Positions 56,601 through 64,000 of a DNA stretch of 64,000 bases are shown here, in pieces (positions within the stretch are counted from its first letter, which is position 1; the number at the start of each line of letters is the position of its first letter). This DNA is from Archivesica marissinica (lineage: Eukaryota > Mollusca > Bivalvia > Venerida > Vesicomyidae): the NCBI GenBank assembly GCA_014843695.1, contig CM026398.1, forward strand, positions 51,871,834 to 51,935,833, in the 5' to 3' direction. Position numbers and translations under genes: made by a program. Under the pieces are notes generated by a model. It saw only the letters and a program-made list of their open reading frames with translations. It searched no databases and was not told the origin of the DNA.

Positions 56601-59600
56601 ATAGCTAATCCATGGACAATGTAGGAGGTTATATACAGCTAATCCATGGACAATGTAGGAGGTTATATATAGCTAATCCATGGACAATGTAGGAGGTTAT
56701 ATATACTACAAGATGTATAGCTAATCCATGGACAATATAGGAGGTTATATATACTACAAGATGTATAGCTAATCCATGGACAATGTAGGAGGTTATATAT
56801 ACCACAAGATGTATAGCTAATCCATGGACAATGTGGGAGGTTATATATATAGCTAATCCATGGACAATGTAGGAGGTTATATATATAGCTAATCCATGGA
56901 CAATGTGGGAGGTTATATATAGCTAATCCATGGGCAATTTAGGAGGTTATATATACTACAAGATGTATAGCTAATCCACGGACAATGTGGGAGGTTATAT
57001 ATACTACAAGATGTATAGCTAATCCATGGACAATGTAGGAGGTTATATATAGCTAATCCATGGACAATGTGGGAGGTTATATATAGCTAATCCATGGACA
57101 ATGTAGGAGGTTATATATAGCTAATCCATGGACAATGTGGGAGGTTATATATACTACAAGATGTATAGCTAATCCATGGACAATGTAGGAGGTTATATAT
57201 ACTACAAGATGTATAGCTAATCCATGGACAATGTAGGAGGTTATATATATATAGCTAATCCATGGACAATGTAGGAGGTTATATATATAGCTAATCCACG
57301 GACAATGTGGGAGGTTATATATATATACTACAAGATGTATAGCTAATCCACGGACAATGTGGGAGGTTATATATACTACAAGATGTATAGCTAATCAATG
57401 GACAATGTAGGAGGTTATATATAGCTAATCCATGGACAATGTGGGAGGTTATATATACCACAAGATGTATAGCTAATCCACGGACAATGTGGGAGGTTAT
57501 ATATACTACAAGATGTATAGCTAATCCATGGACAATGTAGGAGGTTATATATACACTACAAGATGTATAGCTAATCCACGGACAATGTAGGAGGTTATAT
57601 ATACCACAAGATGTATAAGCTAATCCATGGACAATGTAGGAGGTTATATATACTACAAGATGTATAGCTAATCCATGGACAATGTAGGTTATATATACTA
57701 CAAGATGTATAGCTAATCCATGGACAATGTAGGAGGTTATATACAGCTAATCCATGGACAATGTGGGAGGTTATATATACTACAAGATGTATAGCTAATC
57801 CATGGACAATGTAGGAGGTTATATATACCACAAGATGTATAGCTAATCCATGGACAATGTAGGAGGTTATATATAGCTAATCCATGGGCAATGTAGGAGG
57901 TTATATATATATAGCTAATCCATGGACAATGTAGGAGGTTATATATATAGCTAATCCATGGACAATGTGGGAGGTTATATATAGCTAATCCATGGGCAAT
58001 TTAGGAGGTTATATATACTACAAGATGTATAGCTAATCCATGGGCAATGTAGGAGGTTATATATACTACAAGATGTATAGCTAATCCATGGACAATGTAG
58101 GAGGTTATATATACCACAAGATGTATAGCTAATCCACGGACAATGTAGGAGGTTATATATACCACAAGATGTATAGCTAATCCATGGACAACGTAGGAGG
58201 TTATATATACAACAAGATGTATAGCTAATCCATGGACAATGTAGGAGGTTATATATAGCTAATCCACGGACAACGTAGGAGGTTATATATAGCTAATCCA
58301 TGGACAATGTAGGAGGTTATATATAGCTAATCCATGGACAATGTAGGAGGTTATATATACTACAAGATGTATAGCTAATCCATGGACAATGTAGGAGGTT
58401 ATATATAGCTAATCCATGGACAATGTAGGAGGTTATATATACTACAAGATGTATAGCTAATCCATGGACAATGTAGGAGGTTATATACAGCTAATCCATG
58501 GACAATGTAGGAGGTTATATATACTACAAGATGTATAGCTAATCCATGGACAATGTAGGAGGTTATATATACCACAAGATGTATAGCTAATCCATGGACA
58601 ATGTGGGAGGTTATATATATAGCTAATCCATGGACAATGTAGGAGGTTATATATATAGCTAATCCATGGACAATGTGGGAGGTTATATATAGCTAATCCA
58701 TGGGCAATTTAGGAGGTTATATATACTACAAGATGTATAGCTAATCCACGGACAATGTGGGAGGTTATATATACTACAAGATGTATAGCTAATCCATGGA
58801 CAATGTAGGAGGTTATATATAGCTAATCCATGGACAATGTGGGAGGTTATATATAGCTAATCCATGGACAATGTAGGAGGTTATATATACACTACAAGAT
58901 GTATAGCTAATACACGGACAATGTAGGAGGTTATATATACCACAAGATGTATAAGCTAATCCATGGACAATGTAGGAGGTTATATATACTACAAGATGTA
59001 TAGCTAATCCATGGACAATGTAGGTTATATATACTACAAGATGTATAGCTAATCCATGGACAATGTAGGAGGTTATATACAGCTAATCCATGGACAATGT
59101 GGGAGGTTATATATACTACAAGATGTATAGCTAATCCATGGACAATGTAGGAGGTTATATATACCACAAGATGTATAGCTAATCCATGGACAATGTAGGA
59201 GGTTATATATAGCTAATCCATGGGCAATGTAGGAGGTTATATATATAGCTAATCCATGGACAATGTAGGAGGTTATATATATAGCTAATCCATGGACAAT
59301 GTGGGAGGTTATATATAGCTAATCCATGGGCAATTTAGGAGGTTATATATACTACAAGATGTATAGCTAATCCATGGGCAATGTAGGAGGTTATATATAC
59401 TACAAGATGTATAGCTAATCCATGGACAATGTAGGAGGTTATATATACCACAAGATGTATAGCTAATCCACGGACAATGTAGGAGGTTATATATACCACA
59501 AGATGTATAGCTAATCCATGGACAACGTAGGAGGTTATATATACAACAAGATGTATAGCTAATCCATGGACAATGTAGGAGGTTATATATAGCTAATCCA

Positions 59601-62600
59601 CGGACAACGTAGGTGGTTATATATAGCTAATCCATGGACAATGTAGGAGGTTATATATAGCTAATCCATGGACAATGTGGGAGGTTATATATACTACAAG
59701 ATGTATAGCTAATCCATGGACAATGTAGGAGGTTATATATAGCTAATCCATGGACAATGTGGGAGGTTATATATACTACAAGATGTATAGCTAATCCATG
59801 GACAATGTAGGAGGTTATATATAGCTAATCCATGGACAATGTGGGAGGTTATATATACTACAAGATGTATAGCTAATCCATGGACAATGTAGGAGGTTAT
59901 ATATATAGCTAATCCACGGACAATGTGGGAGGTTATATATATACTACAAGATGTATAGCTAATCCACGGACAATGTGGGAGGTTATATATACTACAAGAT
60001 GTATAGCTAATCCATGGACAATGTGGGAGGTTATATATACTACAAGATGTATAGCTAATCCATGGACAATGTAGGAGGTTATATATAGCTAATCCATGGA
60101 CAATGTAGGAGGTTATATATAGCTAATCCATGGACAATGTAGGAGGTTATATATAGCTAATCCATGGACAATGTGGGAGGTTATATATACTACAAGATGT
60201 ATAGCTAATCCATGGACAATGTAGGAGGTTATATATACTACAAGATGTATAGCTAATCCATGGACAATGTAGGAGGTTATATATATAGCTAATCCATGGA
60301 CAATGTAGGAGGTTATATATATAGCTAATCCACGGACAATGTGGGAGGTTATATATAGCTAATCCATGGACAATGTAGGAGGTTATATATATAGCTAATC
60401 CACGGACAATGTGGGAGGTTATATATATACTACAAGATGTATAGCTAATCCACGGACAATGTGGGAGGTTATATATACTACAAGATGTATAGCTAATCAA
60501 TGGACAATGTAGGAGGTTATATATAGCTAATCCATGAACAATGTGGGAGGTTATATATACCACAAGATGTATAGCTAATCCACGGACAATGTGGGAGGTT
60601 ATATATACTACAAGATGTATAGCTAATCCATGGACAATGTAGGAGGTTATATATACACTACAAGATGTATAGCTAATCCACGGACAATGTAGGAGGTTAT
60701 ATATACTACAAGATGTATAGCTAATCCATGGACAATGTAGGTTATATATACTACAAGATGTATAGCTAATCCATGGACAATGTAGGAGGTTATATACAGC
60801 TAATCCATGGACAATGTGGGAGGTTATATATACTACAAGATGTATAGCTAATCCATGGACAATGTAGGAGGTTATATATACCACAAGATGTATAGCTAAT
60901 CCATGGACAATGTAGGAGGTTATATATAGCTAATCCATGGGCAATGTAGGAGGTTATATTAGCTAATCCATGGACAATGTAGGAGGTTATATATAGCGGC
61001 TACAAGATGTATAGCTAATCCATGGCAATGTAGGAGGTTATATATACTACAGATGTATAGCTAATCCATGGACAATGTAGGAGGTTATATATACCACAAG
61101 ATGTATAGCTAATCCACGGACAATGTAGGAGGTTATATATACCACAAGATGTATAGCTAATCCATGGACAATGTAGGAGGTTATATATACAACAAGATGT
61201 ATAGCTAATCCATGGACAATGTAGGAGGTTATATATAGCTATCCAGAAGATATATAGCTAATCCATGGACAATGTGGGGTTATATATAGCTAATCCATGG
61301 ACAATGTGGGAGGTTATATATACTACAAGATGTATAGCTAATCCATGGACAATGTAGGAGGTTATATATATAGCTAATCCATGGACAATGTGGGAGGTTA
61401 TATATATACTACAAGATGTATAGCTAATCCACGGACAATGTGGGAGGTTATATATACTACAAGATGTATAGCTAATCCACGGACAATGTGGGAGGTTATA
61501 TATACTACAAGATGTATAGCTAATCCATGGACAATGTAGGAGGTTATATATAGCTAATCCATGGACAATGTGGGAGGTTATATATAGCTAATCCATGGAC
61601 AATGTAGGAGGTTATATATACTACAAGATGTATAGCTAATCCATGGACAATGTGGGAGGTTATATATACTACAAGATGTATAGCTAATCCATGGACAATG
61701 TAGGAGGTTATATATACTACAAGATGTATAGCTAATCCATGGACAATGTAGGAGGTTATATATATAGCTAATCCATGGACAATGTAGGAGGTTATATATA
61801 TAGCTAATCCACAGACAATGTGGGAGGTATATATAGCTAATCCATGGACAATGTAGGAGGTTATATATATAGCTAATCCACGGACAATGTGGGAGGTTAT
61901 ATATATACTACAAGATGTATAGCTAATCCACGGACAATGTGGGAGGTTATATATACTACAAGATGTATAGCTAATCAATGGACAATGTAGGAGGTTATAT
62001 ATAGCTAATCCATGGACAATGTGGGAGGTTATATATACCACAAGATGTATAGCTAATCCACGGACAATGTGGGAGGTTATATATACTACAAGATGTATAG
62101 CTAATCCATGGACAATGTAGGAGGTTATATATACACTACAAGATGTATAGCTAATCCACGGACAATGTAGGAGGTTATATATACCACAAGATGTATAGCT
62201 AATCCATGGACAATGTAGGAGGTTATATATACTACAAGATGTATAGCTAATCCATGGACAATGTAGGTTATATATACTACAAGATGTATAGCTAATCCAT
62301 GGACAATGTAGGAGGTTATATACAGCTAATCCATGGACAATGTAGGAGGTTATATACAGCTAATCCATGGACAATGTGGGAGGTTATATATACTACAAGA
62401 TGTATAGCTAATCCATGGACAATGTAGGAGGTTATATATACTACAAGATGTATAGCTAATCCATGGACAATGTGGGAGGTTATATATACTACAAGATGTA
62501 TAGCTAATCCATGGACAATGTAGGAGGTTATATATAGCTAATCCATGGACAATGTAGGAGGTTATATATACTACAAGATGTATAGCTAATCCATGGACAA

Positions 62601-64000
62601 TGTGGAGGTTATATAAGCTAATCCATGGATGTAGGAGGTTATATATACTACAAGATGTATAGCTAATCCATGGACAATGTAGGAGGTTATATATACTACA
62701 AGATGTATAGCTAATCCATGGACAATGTAGGAGGTTATATATACTACAAGATGTATAGCTAATCCATGGACAATGTAGGAGGTTATATATACTACAAGAT
62801 GTATAGCTAATCCATGGACAATGTGGGAGGTTATATATACTACAAGATGTATAGCTAATCCATGGACAATGTAGGAGGTTATATATAGCTAATCCATGGA
62901 CAATGTAGGAGGTTATATATACTACAAGATGTATAGCTAATCCATGGACAATGTAGGAGGTTATATATACTACAAGATGTATAGCTAATCCATGGACAAT
63001 GTAGGAGGTTATATAGCTAATCCATGGACAATGTGGGAGGTTATATATACTACAAGATGTATAGCTAATCCATGGACAATGTAGGAGGTTATATATACTA
63101 CAAGATGTATAGCTAATCCATGGACAATGTAGGAGGTTATATACAGCTAATCCATGGACAATGTAGGAGGTTATATATACTACAAGATGTATAGCTAATC
63201 CATGGACAATGTAGGAGGTTATATATACTACAAGATGAGCTAATCCATGGACAATGTAGGAGGTTATATATACTACAAGATGTATAGCTAATCCATGGAC
63301 AATGTAGGAGGTTACGGACAATGTAGGAGGTTATATATACTACAAGATGTATAGCTAATCCACGGACAATGTAGGAGGTTATATATACTACAAGATGTAT
63401 AGCTAATCCATGGACAATGTAGGAGGTTATATATACTACAAGATGTATAGCTAATCCATGGACAATGTAGGAGGTTATATATACTACAAGATGTATAGCT
63501 AATCCATGGACAATGTAGGTTATATATACTACAAGATGTATAGCTAATCCATGGACAATGTAGGAGGTTATATATACTACAAGATGTATAGCTAATCCAT
63601 GGACAATGTAGGAGGTTATATATACTACAAGATGTATAGCTAATCCATGGACAATGTAGGAGGTTATATATACTACAAGATGTATAGCTAATCCATGGAC
63701 AATGTAGGAGGTTATATATACTACAAGATGTATAGCTAATCCATGGACAATGTAGGAGGTTATATATACTACAAGATGTATAGCTAATCCATGGACAATG
63801 TAGGAGGTTATATATACCACAAGATGTATAGCTAATCCATGGACAATGTAGGAGGTTATATATACTACAAGATGTATAGCTAATCCATGGACAATGTAGG
63901 AGGTTATATATAGCTAATCCATGGACAATGTAGGAGGTTATATATAGCTAATCCATGGACAATGTAGGAGGTTATATATACCACAAGATGTATAGCTAAT
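53612..64000. repeat. 10.4-kb minisatellite of 48-bp and 34-bp units with higher-order structure, cut by window end
   Basis: The full unit is GGTTATATATACTACAAGAT, GTATAGCTAATCCATGGACA and ATGTAGGA. The short unit lacks the ACTACAAGATGT part. The rare variant TACACTACAAG occurs at 54851, 56363, 57552, 58888, 60654 and 62132, and another rare variant GTATAAGC at 57613 and 58949, exactly 1336 bp apart. From about 62700 on, the order becomes plain full-length units. Ragged units occur at 60950-61270 and 62605-62640. Confidence 0.96.

Noticed and set aside
53612..64000. Centromeric or telomeric repeat
   Set aside because: The 48/34-bp unit is not telomere-like, and nothing shows centromere function; it is described only as a minisatellite with higher-order structure.

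Overview
This window looks like a piece of an animal nuclear genome, most likely a lophotrochozoan and probably a bivalve mollusc. It has GT-AG introns, several tRNA-derived SINE families, TTAA-flanked and hAT-type non-autonomous DNA transposons, and no prokaryotic-style genes. The bivalve guess rests on recalled SINE motifs (for example a tail with CGCCATATGACC followed by GTGCGACGTTAAA) and was not checked by a search.

One real gene was found. Twelve exons on the + strand between 5483 and 49467 spell the C-terminal 371 residues of an S-adenosylhomocysteine hydrolase-like protein of the AHCYL1/AHCYL2 (IRBIT) group. All exons have consensus splice sites, the phases agree at every junction, and the coding total is 1116 nt including the stop codon. 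The N-terminal part and promoter lie upstream of the window. The last exon carries only the final residues (R/Y) and the stop, followed by a fairly repeat-poor stretch (49468-52809) that probably includes the 3' UTR. The protein keeps the NAD-binding GYGEVGKG motif but lacks the GHP motif of active SAHH, as expected for the non-hydrolytic AHCYL group.

Most of the rest is repeat. About 26 separate minisatellite arrays (units about 11-85 bp) cover roughly 37 kb of the 64 kb. Nine of the eleven complete introns contain at least one array, and the unit sequence differs from array to array. The largest are 9770-15665 (38/41-bp units), 18146-20385 (a very uniform 48-bp unit), 30512-32152 (39 bp), 43905-45545 (32/35 bp) and 53612-64000 (48/34-bp units with a higher-order repeat of 1.2-1.8 kb, running off the window). 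The long open reading frames in this window, up to 592 codons, are by-products of units whose length is a multiple of 3.

Between the arrays are five recognisable SINE groups (called A-E here), a 1.4-kb hAT-type element with an 8-bp target duplication and a nested SINE, two kinds of TTAA-flanked palindromic MITE, and smaller remnants. Several arrays can be traced to their seeds: parts of SINEs (27872, 45716, 48196, 49118), a transposon end (6806), and apparently the splice-site regions of the host gene (exon F donor, exon K acceptor). I saw no new defence or biosynthetic system. The notable story is how minisatellites are born from SINEs, transposon ends and possibly splice junctions inside a conserved gene.
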